NCBI GenBank assembly: GCA_045612105.1
Contig: JAZKYL010000063.1
Span: 1-10,486 of the forward strand
From: SVTX01 sp045612105
Lineage (GTDB): Bacteria > Bacillota > Clostridia > Oscillospirales > CAG-272
Length of the DNA: 10,486 bases
Direction of reading: 5' to 3'
The number at the start of each line of letters is the position of its first letter. The first letter of the stretch is position 1. Made by a program: the position numbers and the translations under genes. Positions 1 through 5,768 of this stretch are shown here, one piece after another. The notes beneath the pieces were generated by a model, which worked only from the letters and a program-made list of their open reading frames with translations, searched no databases and was not told the origin of the DNA.

Positions 1-167
1 CGGCGCATCCTCAACTGTAGCTTTAAAACCCTTATCACGGCTACAAAATTGCTTCATTTTCCGCTTTGCGTAAGCCTTCCCCAAGGCAGGGGAAGGGGGA
101 CCACGAAGTGGTGGATGAGGATGCACCGTTCAGATTTACAACAGTTCTACAAATCAAAATTTGAACA
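1..167. repeat. Intergenic repeat element 1 (partial, cut by window start)
   Basis: This is the right-hand part of a dispersed element that recurs in inverted orientation at 5496-5660. It holds one copy of the 5535-5726 terminal repeat (73-124), made of two small hairpins: CCTTCCCC/GGGGAAGG (75-82/89-96) and CCAC/GTGG around 102-112. Next to it is a core related to 5589-5655, about 59 of 68 bases identical by eye on the opposite strand. The homology continues past the terminal repeat through TTACAACAG to AAATCAAAATTTGAA (153-167), the inverse of the boundary motif found at 1829, 3636 and 5496. The outer end at 5-12 (GCATCCTC) mirrors GAGGATGC at 117-124. I see no gene in it. The bounds are inferred from comparison within this window. 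Confidence 0.7.
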
Positions 168-256
168 TCTGCCGAACAGTTAAATGCAGATTTGCCATTG
201 ATAGGGCAAATCGAATGCGGCGGAAAGAATTTGATGCGGTTATTATCTAAAAACAC

Positions 257-285
257 TTGACAAACATGGTATTTTATGATAAAAT
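257..285 (+). promoter_or_regulatory. Sigma-A-type promoter for glyQS
   Basis: A perfect -35 box TTGACA (257-262), a 17-bp spacer and a -10 box TAAAAT (280-285, one mismatch to consensus). The start should lie near 292, giving a leader of only about 55 nt before the glyQS start codon. That leader is too short for a T-box, and the typical T-box antiterminator sequence is not visible. Confidence 0.8.
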
Positions 286-309
286 TTATAATTGTATTAT
301 AATATTTAT

Positions 310-335
310 AAAAATACGAAATTATCCGTATTTTT
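310..335 (+). promoter_or_regulatory. Short hairpin just upstream of the glyQS ribosome binding site
   Basis: AAAAATACG (310-318) pairs perfectly with CGTATTTTT (327-335) across an 8-nt loop and ends directly against the GGAGG at 336-340. It could modulate ribosome access or stabilise the 5' end of the message. No poly-U tract follows it, so it is not a terminator. The function is inferred from position only. Confidence 0.35.
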
Positions 336-345
336 GGAGGTCAAA

Positions 346-1767
346 ATGAAAAACACTGAAAAAACAATGGACAAAATCGTTGCTCTTTGCAAGGGCAGAG
401 GCTTTATTTTCCCCGGTTCCGAGATCTACGGCGGTCTCGCTAACACTTGGGACTACGGCCCTCTCGGCGTAGAGCTTAAAAATAACATCAAGAAGGCTTG
501 GTGGAAGAAGTTCGTTCAGGAGAACAAGTACAACGTCGGTCTCGACGCGGCTATTCTTATGAACCCCCAGACCTGGGTTGCTTCGGGTCACCTTGCGGGC
601 TTCTCCGATCCCCTTATGGACTGTAAGGAGTGCAAGGAGCGTTTCAGAGCCGACAAGATCATCGAGGACTGGTGCGCAGAGACCGGCTTTGAGCTTCCTA
701 AGCCCATCGACGCTTTCACTCACGCTGAAATGAAGGAATTCGTTGAGGAGCATAATATTCCTTGTCCTTCCTGCGGCAAGCACAACTTCACCGATATCCG
801 TCAGTTTAACCTTATGTTCAAGACCTTCCAGGGCGTTACCGAGGACGCAAAGAACACCGTTTATCTCCGTCCCGAGACCGCTCAGGGTATCTTTACCAAC
901 TTCGTAAACGTGCAGAGAACTACCAGAAAGAAGATGCCCTTCGGTATCGCTCAGATCGGTAAGTCCTTCCGTAACGAGATCACTCCCGGTAACTTTATCT
1001 TCCGCGTCCGCGAGTTTGAGCAGATGGAGCTTGAGTTCTTCTGCAAGCCCGGCACCGACCTTGAGTGGTTCGCTTACTGGAGAGAATTCTGCCACAACTG
1101 GCTGCTCTCTATCGGTCTTCGTGACGAGAACATCCGTCTCCGTGACCACGATCCCGAGGAGCTTTGCTTCTACTCCAAGGCAACTACCGACTTCGAGTTC
1201 CTTTTCCCCTTCGGTTGGGGCGAGCTCTGGGGCGTTGCCGACAGAACCGACTACGACCTGACCCAGCATCAGAACGAGTCCAAGAAGGATCTTACCTACT
1301 TCGATCCCGAGACCAACGAGAGATACATTCCTTACGTTGTTGAGCCCTCTCTCGGTGTTGAGAGAACAGTTCTTTCTGTTCTTTGCGACGCTTACGACGA
1401 GGAGGTTATCGACGAGGCGAAGAACGACGTGAGAACAGTTCTTCACTTCCATCCCGCGATCGCTCCCGTTAAGGCGGCTATTCTGCCTCTTTCCAAGAAG
1501 CTTTCCGACGCTGCGGGCGAGATCTACGCAGAGCTTTCCAAGTATTTCGTGGTTGACTTTGACGAGGCAGGCTCTATCGGTAAGAGATATCGCCGTCAGG
1601 ACGAGATCGGTACTCCTCTTTGCATCACTGTTGACTTCGACACCGTTGGAGATGCCGAGAAGGCAGGCGACGGCTGCGTAACCGTTCGTGACAGAGATAC
1701 TATGGAGCAGGTCAGAATCCCGATCGCAGAGCTCAAGAGCTTTATCGAGAAGAAGATCGAGTTTTAA
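346..1767 (+). CDS. glyQS: Glycyl-tRNA synthetase, single-chain class II type
   Basis: Charges tRNA-Gly with glycine using ATP in the cytoplasm. The product is 473 residues, normal for the homodimeric bacterial/eukaryotic-type GlyRS and distinct from the separate alpha and beta chains. Visible landmarks: class II motif 1 region from GFIFPGSEIYGG to the WDYGPLG stretch (residues 19-41); two CxxC pairs (Cys93/96 and Cys140/143) matching the inserted zinc-binding region; motif 2 around FRNEITPGNFIFRVREFEQ (208-226); motif 3 EPSLGVERT (333-341); and a C-terminal anticodon-binding domain from about residue 367 to the end. The ATG at 346 is chosen because GGAGG lies 5 nt before it. An in-frame ATG at 292 lies in the promoter/leader and has no ribosome binding site. 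The gene is monocistronic, with its own promoter and terminator. No T-box leader is visible. Confidence 0.97.
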   Translation: MKNTEKTMDKIVALCKGRGFIFPGSEIYGGLANTWDYGPLGVELKNNIKKAWWKKFVQENKYNVGLDAAILMNPQTWVASGHLAGFSDPLMDCKECKERFRADKIIEDWCAETGFELPKPIDAFTHAEMKEFVEEHNIPCPSCGKHNFTDIRQFNLMFKTFQGVTEDAKNTVYLRPETAQGIFTNFVNVQRTTRKKMPFGIAQIGKSFRNEITPGNFIFRVREFEQMELEFFCKPGTDLEWFAYWREFCHNWLLSIGLRDENIRLRDHDPEELCFYSKATTDFEFLFPFGWGELWGVADRTDYDLTQHQNESKKDLTYFDPETNERYIPYVVEPSLGVERTVLSVLCDAYDEEVIDEAKNDVRTVLHFHPAIAPVKAAILPLSKKLSDAAGEIYAELSKYFVVDFDEAGSIGKRYRRQDEIGTPLCITVDFDTVGDAEKAGDGCVTVRDRDTMEQVRIPIAELKSFIEKKIEF

Positions 1768-1778
1768 TTGAAATTATC

Positions 1779-1818
1779 GTGGCAGAGGTATCAATAAAAG
1801 GGTATCTCTGTCACTTTT
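1779..1818 (+). terminator. Intrinsic terminator of glyQS
   Basis: A 14-bp stem (1779-1792 with 1801-1814, including three G-U pairs) with an 8-nt loop is followed by TTTT, 11 bases after the glyQS stop codon. The short U tract makes this a moderate-strength terminator. A repeat element begins almost immediately after it. Confidence 0.7.
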
Positions 1819-1828
1819 GAAAATGAGA

Positions 1829-2206
1829 TTTCAAGTTTTGATTTGTCGGGGACGCGGGGGAGGACGCGTTCGAGAAACTTTTTGAAAAAAGTTTCTCGAG
1901 CTCTTCAAAAACTTCCCCGCAAAAAGGATTAAAATGTAGCCATTTCGTTTCATAAAACCGTGAGGATTTTAATCTAAGCCTTTCTGCTATCGTGTTGCAA
2001 GTTTAGTTGAAAACTCTTTAATCAAAAGAGTTTCCTATACACCTGAAACCCGATAGAAGATGAACTTTGATTCAAATCAATATGGTTTTAAAGGACGGTA
2101 TTGGTGCAATATTAACCTTTTTTGGGGGAAGCTTTTTGGCGCAACCTTTTTCTCGAAAAAGGTTGCAAACGCATCCCCCCGCGTCCCCGATAAATTGCAA
2201 TTTATC
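1829..2206. repeat. Intergenic repeat element 2 with long imperfect terminal inverted repeats
   Basis: This fills nearly all of the 469-bp spacer between glyQS and the GH28 gene. The left end (1829-1860) reads CAAGTTTTGATTTGTCGGGG followed by ACGCGGGGG. The right end (2171-2206) carries the same block inverted and ends in the perfect palindrome GATAAATTGCAATTTATC (2189-2206). Each end has a long hairpin: 1871-1883/1886-1898 (13 bp) and 2141-2151/2156-2166 (11 bp). The two hairpins differ in sequence. Inside these, both ends carry a related CTTCCCC block (about 1903-1918 and 2124-2140). The middle holds smaller inverted repeats: GATTAAAAT/ATTTTAATC (1927-1935/1966-1974), CTATCG/CGATAG (1987-1992/2051-2056) and AAACTCTTT/AAAGAGTTT (2011-2019/2025-2033). 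There is no convincing gene or clear promoter inside. Confidence 0.7.
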
Positions 2207-2236
2207 ATTAAACATCACTTCTTTAGGAGATTTACT

Positions 2237-3601
2237 ATGAGCAAGAATATCTTTAACGTAAAAGACTTTGGCGCTATCGCCGACGGTGTTACCATTAACA
2301 CCGAGGCCGTTCAGAAGGCGATCGACGAGTGCGCCGCGCAGGGAGGCGGTACTCTTCTTTTTGAGGGCGGTGATTTCGTGCTTTCTACCGTGTTTTTGAA
2401 GGGGAATATCACGATTTGCATCGACAAGTCCGCAAAAATCCTTGGCGCACCCAGTTTTTACGATTATGCGCCTCAGGAGAAAATCGATTATCCTCTCTAT
2501 CAGGATGCCAGCCATTCTTACTTCGACCACTCTATGTTCGTCGCTAAAAATTGCGACAATCTGACCTTTATGGGCGGCGGTGAGATCGATATGAGAAGCG
2601 TTTGGGACGAGGACAACGTCCGTGAAATCGTCGGCAGAGGCCCTAAGACCATTGCGCTCCGTGAATGTAATAATATTAAAATATACGATCTCGAAATCAA
2701 CAACACCACCGATTTGGCTATCTATTTTGCGGGCTGTGAGGACGTTGAGATATATAATATCAAAATGCGCGTTTACATAGACGGCATTTCTCCCGACAAC
2801 TGCAAGAACGTCTATATCCACGATTGCGATATCGAGAGCGGTGACGACGGAATCGTTTTCAAATCCAGCTATACTCTCAACCGCCTTGGGGTTTGCGACA
2901 ATATTACCGTTGAGAATTGCCGCGTTAAGAGCCGTTGCTCGGCGGTTAAATTCGGTACCGAGTCTAACGGTGGATTCTACAATTTCACTATTGATAATAT
3001 CGATATCCGTGAGACGAGAATTACCGCGATCGCTATCGAGAGTGTTGACGGTGCCATCATCGACGGTCTCACTCTCAAAAATATGTACATCCGCAACGCG
3101 GGCGCGCCCCTCTTTATCCATCTTGGACTTCGTATGAGAGGCCCCGAGGGCAGGGAAATAGGCAGGATCAGGAATATTACCCTTGAAAATATCGTTGCCG
3201 AGGGACCCTATGAGCCTTGGGAGGCGATTGCTTGGAATATGAGAACGCATCACGAGGGTGACACGTTGCAGTATCCTTGGGACTTTACCTCTGATCACGT
3301 TTACGGCCCTCAGCTGACCTCAAACGTCTGCGGTCTCCCCGGCATTCCTCTTGAGAACATAGTGCTGAAGAACGTGAAATTCGTTGTTGAGGGCAACGTA
3401 TTTGAGTGGAGACGGGAGGTACCGGACAATGCCAACGGATATCCCGAGGTTCACATCTACGGCAGACCTCTGCCTGCGAAGGGAATTTTCTTCCGTCATA
3501 TCAACGGTCTGACACTTGATAACGTCACCGTCGAGAGCTACAAAGAGGACGGACGCGAGGATTTTGTCTTTGACGACGTTGAGAACCTGACGATTGTATA
3601 A
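2237..3601 (+). CDS. GH28-family (polygalacturonase-like) beta-helix protein, cytoplasmic
   Basis: Probably hydrolyses galacturonic-acid-containing oligosaccharides such as pectin or rhamnogalacturonan fragments. The product is 454 residues. It opens with the family's FNVKDFGAIADGVTINTEAVQKAI (residues 6-29) and continues as repeated short beta-strand rungs (NITI, NLTF, NIKI, DVEI, NVYI, NITV), the right-handed beta-helix pattern. Acid motifs are visible at ISPDN (184-188) and SGDD (201-204), corresponding to the catalytic aspartates of GH28. The usual G-H-G is replaced by SRCSAVKFGTES (232-243), and no RIK motif is obvious, so substrate or mechanism may differ. There is no signal peptide, implying action on imported oligosaccharides. 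The start at 2237 follows AGGAG (2224-2228); an earlier in-frame ATG at 2060 lies inside the upstream repeat. No transporter or other carbohydrate gene is adjacent, and no clear promoter was found. Confidence 0.85.
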   Translation: MSKNIFNVKDFGAIADGVTINTEAVQKAIDECAAQGGGTLLFEGGDFVLSTVFLKGNITICIDKSAKILGAPSFYDYAPQEKIDYPLYQDASHSYFDHSMFVAKNCDNLTFMGGGEIDMRSVWDEDNVREIVGRGPKTIALRECNNIKIYDLEINNTTDLAIYFAGCEDVEIYNIKMRVYIDGISPDNCKNVYIHDCDIESGDDGIVFKSSYTLNRLGVCDNITVENCRVKSRCSAVKFGTESNGGFYNFTIDNIDIRETRITAIAIESVDGAIIDGLTLKNMYIRNAGAPLFIHLGLRMRGPEGREIGRIRNITLENIVAEGPYEPWEAIAWNMRTHHEGDTLQYPWDFTSDHVYGPQLTSNVCGLPGIPLENIVLKNVKFVVEGNVFEWRREVPDNANGYPEVHIYGRPLPAKGIFFRHINGLTLDNVTVESYKEDGREDFVFDDVENLTIV

Positions 3602-3608
3602 TGATAAA

Positions 3609-3650
3609 TGAACTCCCCGTCAAAGAGGCGGGGAGTTCAAATTTTGATTT
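3609..3650 (+). terminator. Intrinsic terminator after the GH28 gene
   Basis: An 11-bp perfect G/C-rich stem, TGAACTCCCCG (3609-3619) with CGGGGAGTTCA (3629-3639), loops over 9 nt and is followed by AATTTTGATTT. It starts 7 bases after the stop codon. Its 3' arm overlaps the left boundary motif of the next repeat element. Confidence 0.75.
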
Positions 3651-4115
3651 ATCGGGGACGCGGGGGATGCGTGCCTCCGGCGGCTTACTTTCTTTGAAAA
3701 GAAAGTAAGCAAAGAAACTTTCCTGAAAAAGGGGGTTCTCTAAGGGTGGCGCAGGATTTTTCACTTCGCCAATTTAGGTTAATTTGTTAGCAAATTAACC
3801 TAAATTTATGCTCAGTTAAAAAAATCCCTCACGATCGTTTTCCTCCCTAAGGGTGTTAAACCCAGCCAAAGCGTTTATTTTAAAGCAAAATTCAACTAAG
3901 TTGAAGTAAGAAAATGTCTAGAAAAAGTCGGCTTTGCCGACAGGTGAGGGGGATTCTTAAGAGGGAGAGGATGTTGAAGATTTCAAAAAAGCGACGAGTC
4001 GCTTTTTTGAAATCGAAACCCTCGTCCTCTTAAGCGGCGATTCTTTGGTTCGTTTCTTGCCGACGCGGGCAAGAAATGAACAAAAAATAAACACACAGAT
4101 AAATTGCAATTTATT
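3636..4115. repeat. Intergenic repeat element 3, hairpin-rich
   Basis: This occupies most of the 621-bp gap between the convergent GH28 and rplL genes. The left boundary is TTCAAATTTTGATTTATCGG (3636-3655), followed by the GACGCGGGGGATGCGT block shared with element 2. The right boundary is GATAAATTGCAATTTATT (4098-4115). Inside are several long perfect hairpins: 3683-3695/3698-3710 (13 bp), 3771-3786/3791-3806 (16 bp, TTAG loop), 3927-3932/3936-3941 (6 bp), 3979-3994/3999-4014 (16 bp, CGAG loop), an outer 9-bp stem CTTAAGAGG/CCTCTTAAG (3956-3964/4026-4034) enclosing the previous one, and 4053-4061/4068-4076 (9 bp). No protein gene is supported. Confidence 0.7.
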
Positions 4116-4120
4116 ATCCC

Positions 4121-4164
4121 GAAACAGAAAATACCCGTGTGGCTCTGCCACACGGGTATTTCTG
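4121..4164 (-). terminator. Intrinsic terminator of the rplJ-rplL operon
   Basis: AAATACCCGTGTGGC (4129-4143) pairs perfectly with 4147-4161 around a TCT loop. Read on the minus strand downstream of rplL, the stem ends in a U-rich run (TATTTTCTGTTT). It lies about 60 bases past the rplL stop. The outer CAGAAAA/TTTCTG flanks resemble those of the terminator at 5769-5797. Confidence 0.75.
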
Positions 4165-4222
4165 TTATCCAAAATTAACAGCTAAATAATTATAAGTTGA
4201 ATAGGTAAGATCGAGATTTAAA

Positions 4223-4603
4223 TTACTTGATCTCAACGGTTGCGCCGGCAGCCTCGAGGTCAGCCTTGAGCTTGTCAGCGTCTTCCTTGGATACGCCTTC
4301 CTTAACAGCCTTGGGGCAACCCTCAACCATGTCCTTAGCTTCCTTAAGGCCGAGACCGGTGATCTCGCGGATAGCCTTGATAACGTTGAGCTTCTTGTCG
4401 CCGAATCCGGTAAGGATTACGTCGAACTCGGTCTTTTCCTCAGCTGCGGGAGCTGCTGCGCCACCTGCTACTGCAACTACGCCTACGGGAGCTGCTGCGG
4501 ATACACCGAACTCTTCCTCAACTGCCTTTACGAGGTCAGCGAGCTCGAGAATTGTAAGTGTCTTAATTTCTTCAACAATATTTGTGATCTTTTCGGATGC
4601 CAT
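4223..4603 (-). CDS. rplL: 50S ribosomal protein L7/L12
   Basis: This is the flexible stalk protein of the large subunit. Dimers bind the C-terminal helix of L10 and recruit translational GTPases (EF-Tu, EF-G, IF2, RF3). The 126-residue product is of normal length. It has an N-terminal dimerisation/L10-binding helix pair (residues 1 to about 32), an Ala/Gly/Val-rich hinge (about 34-58) and the conserved globular C-terminal domain from EEKTEFDVIL through GLGLKEAKDMVE to the terminal VEIK. The start is set by CCTCCT (4613-4618, AGGAGG on the minus strand) 9 nt before the ATG. It is co-transcribed with rplJ across a 63-nt gap and followed by its own terminator. rpoB does not follow, unlike the common bacterial arrangement. 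Confidence 0.98.
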   Translation of the reverse strand: MASEKITNIVEEIKTLTILELADLVKAVEEEFGVSAAAPVGVVAVAGGAAAPAAEEKTEFDVILTGFGDKKLNVIKAIREITGLGLKEAKDMVEGCPKAVKEGVSKEDADKLKADLEAAGATVEIK

Positions 4604-4666
4604 TTTAAATTACCTCCTGAATATGGAAATATAAATTCTTTTTGTTTGTGTTTGGTACGTGACCGA

Positions 4667-5224
4667 TTATTCTGCAGCGGGTGCTTCCTCTGCGGGAGCT
4701 GCTTCTGCTGCGGGTGCTTCCTCGCCCTCGTTCTTCTTGTCGACGACGGCCTGGATAGCGTAAGCGAAGTTGTAGATAGGAGACTTGATAGAGCCGAGGA
4801 ACTTCGCAAGGAGAATTTCCTTGGAAGGAATCTCTGCGAGGCTGTTAACGCCTGCTGCGTCGATTACCTGGCCATCACAGTAGCCTGCGAGGATCTTGAA
4901 GGACTCGATCTTTTCAGCGTATTCCTTGAGGATCTTTGCAGGAGCGATGGGATCTTCGGGGCTGGAGATAGCGATAGCGGTCATACCGTTGAGGTACTGC
5001 TTCATATCGCCGTAACCGCACTCGTCGCAAGCTCTGCCGGTGAGGGTGTTCTTCATAACTACGTACTTAACACCTGCTTCACGAAGAGCCTTACGAAGAG
5101 CAGTGTCACTATCAACGGTGATACCCTGATAGTTAACAACTACACCTGCGGCACTTGCCTTGATCTGCTCTGCGAGGTCTGCAACTACCTGTTTTTTCTG
5201 TTCGAGTATTGCATTACTAGGCAT
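4667..5224 (-). CDS. rplJ: 50S ribosomal protein L10
   Basis: Anchors the L12 dimers to 23S rRNA at the stalk base and, as the L10-L12 complex, can repress its own operon. The 185-residue product begins MPSNAILEQKKQVVADLAEQ, has the family core (GVVVNYQGITV, KYVVMKNTL, SSPEDPIAPAKIL) and carries the L12-binding C-terminal helix region near IYNFAYAIQAVVDKK. It ends in an acidic Ala/Glu/Pro-rich tail (about the last 20 residues) that is longer than in compact homologues of about 166 residues. The start is the ATG at 5224 preceded by GGGAGG (5234-5239). A possible in-frame start at 5278 lies inside the attenuator hairpin and is rejected. Upstream are a consensus promoter, an L10 leader and an attenuator. 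Confidence 0.97.
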   Translation of the reverse strand: MPSNAILEQKKQVVADLAEQIKASAAGVVVNYQGITVDSDTALRKALREAGVKYVVMKNTLTGRACDECGYGDMKQYLNGMTAIAISSPEDPIAPAKILKEYAEKIESFKILAGYCDGQVIDAAGVNSLAEIPSKEILLAKFLGSIKSPIYNFAYAIQAVVDKKNEGEEAPAAEAAPAEEAPAAE

Positions 5225-5249
5225 TGTTTTTAACCTCCCGTGATTAAAT

Positions 5250-5295
5250 AAAAAAACTTTCTTCCCGAAGCGTGACACGCATACCGAGAAGAAAG
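5250..5295 (-). terminator. Attenuator terminator hairpin in the rplJ leader
   Basis: On the minus strand CTTTCTTC (5288-5295) pairs with GAAGAAAG (5257-5264). The stem is extended inward by CG/CG and a GCG/CGC pairing, and is followed by seven Us (5256-5250). It lies between the promoter and the rplJ ribosome binding site, so full-length transcription of rplJL requires read-through. The stem's 5' arm can instead pair with 5334-5344, forming an antiterminator. Confidence 0.85.
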
Positions 5296-5329
5296 ATGTA
5301 AAATGCCATAGTGGCAGTATTATATCGTT

Positions 5330-5405
5330 TTGATTCTTCCTCGGCAGGGTGGCTTGCGCTTTTACGGGAACCTGCTGTCTTTGGATAAGAGCTTTTTCAG
5401 CTCAC
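5330..5405 (-). promoter_or_regulatory. L10 leader RNA (binding site for L10-L12)
   Basis: This transcribed leader upstream of rplJ carries the family's hallmark pair: GCAGG in AAAGACAGCAGGTTCCCG (minus strand, 5364-5381) and CCTGC in the CCCTGCCGAGGA block (5338-5349). The two form the stem 5371-5375/5344-5348. A 5' hairpin GAGCT/AGCTC (5389-5403) starts the transcript. In Bacillus subtilis the L10-L12 complex binds the equivalent leader and favours termination. The same mechanism is inferred here because the 3' edge of the site overlaps an antiterminator strand. The family assignment is by eye, not by covariance model. Confidence 0.85.
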
Positions 5406-5411
5406 TACGGC

Positions 5412-5440
5412 ATTATATCATAAACAAAACGGTTTGTCAA
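5412..5440 (-). promoter_or_regulatory. Perfect-consensus sigma-A promoter of rplJL
   Basis: On the minus strand TTGACA (5440-5435), a 17-bp spacer and TATAAT (5417-5412) match consensus at all 12 positions. Runs of A and T immediately upstream (5441-5500) resemble an UP element. Initiation is expected near 5405, just before the L10 leader. Confidence 0.92.
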
Positions 5441-5495
5441 TAGGTTTTTGAAAAAAAGTTTGAAAAAATTAAGTTTTTTTAAAACGGTTTTTGTT

Positions 5496-5765
5496 TTCAA
5501 ATTTTGATTTATCGGTCTGTTGTAAAACTAAATAGGGCATCCTCACCCACCGCTTCGCGGTCCCCCCTCCCCTGCCTTGGGGAGGGCTAACGCAAGGCGG
5601 AAAGTGAAGCGATTTTGTAGCCGTGATAAAGGTTTCAAGGCTACAGTTGAGTATGAGTCTCAGTTAAATCTAAGCCCTCCCCAAGGCAGGGGAGGGGGGA
5701 CCACGAAGTGGTGGGTGAGGATGCCCCTTTTCGAAGAACAACATCGCGATAAATTGCAATTTATC
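5496..5765. repeat. Intergenic repeat element 4 (270 bp)
   Basis: Left boundary TTCAAATTTTGATTTATCGG (5496-5515), right boundary palindrome GATAAATTGCAATTTATC (5748-5765). Just inside, ATTTATCG (5507-5514) and CGATAAAT (5747-5754) are inverted, as are TGTTGT (5518-5523) and ACAACA (5737-5742), giving nested terminal inverted repeats. The interior is the 192-bp unit at 5535-5726. The left half shares extended homology with element 1 on the opposite strand. It sits between the rplJL promoter and the terminator of the minus-strand regulator gene. Confidence 0.72.
5535..5726. mobile_element. MITE-like unit with 54-bp terminal inverted repeats
   Basis: Bases 5535-5588 and 5673-5726 are inverted copies matching at 52 of 54 positions; the two differences fall in one small hairpin and keep it paired (CCGC/GCGG on the left, CCAC/GTGG on the right). 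Each repeat also forms CCCTCCCC/GGGGAGGG around an AAGGCA loop (right copy 5675-5682/5689-5696). The 84-bp core contains TGTAGCC/GGCTACA (5616-5622/5639-5645). There is no transposase and no open frame that looks like a gene, so any mobility would need a protein supplied elsewhere. I see no clear target-site duplication. Confidence 0.65.
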
Positions 5766-5768
5766 AAA

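Noticed and set aside
125..345. Possible T-box riboswitch upstream of glyQS
   Set aside because: The near-consensus promoter at 257-285 leaves too little leader, and no T-box antiterminator sequence or terminator pair is visible.
322..1452. 376-codon open frame on the minus strand opposite glyQS
   Set aside because: It lies entirely antisense to a well-supported synthetase gene, its product has no recognisable motifs, and no ribosome binding site supports it. It is a by-product of the codon usage on the plus strand.
2206..2236. Promoter immediately upstream of the GH28 gene
   Set aside because: No -35/-10 pair with acceptable spacing could be found. Only the ribosome binding site is clear.
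2072..3298. 408-codon open frame on the minus strand opposite the GH28 gene
   Set aside because: Antisense to a gene with clear beta-helix repeats and family motifs. Its other end runs into the repeat element at 1829-2206.
3525..4115. Possible CRISPR array because of many repeats and hairpins
   Set aside because: The repeats are not regularly spaced, the spacers are not uniform, and no cas gene is nearby.
3957..4172. Small minus-strand open frame between the GH28 and rplL terminators
   Set aside because: It spans perfect hairpins and a terminator of a repeat element and has no protein-like features.
5225..5411. Possible tRNA-like or separate small RNA gene upstream of rplJ
   Set aside because: The conserved blocks fit an L10 leader better; there is no cloverleaf, T-loop sequence or CCA end.
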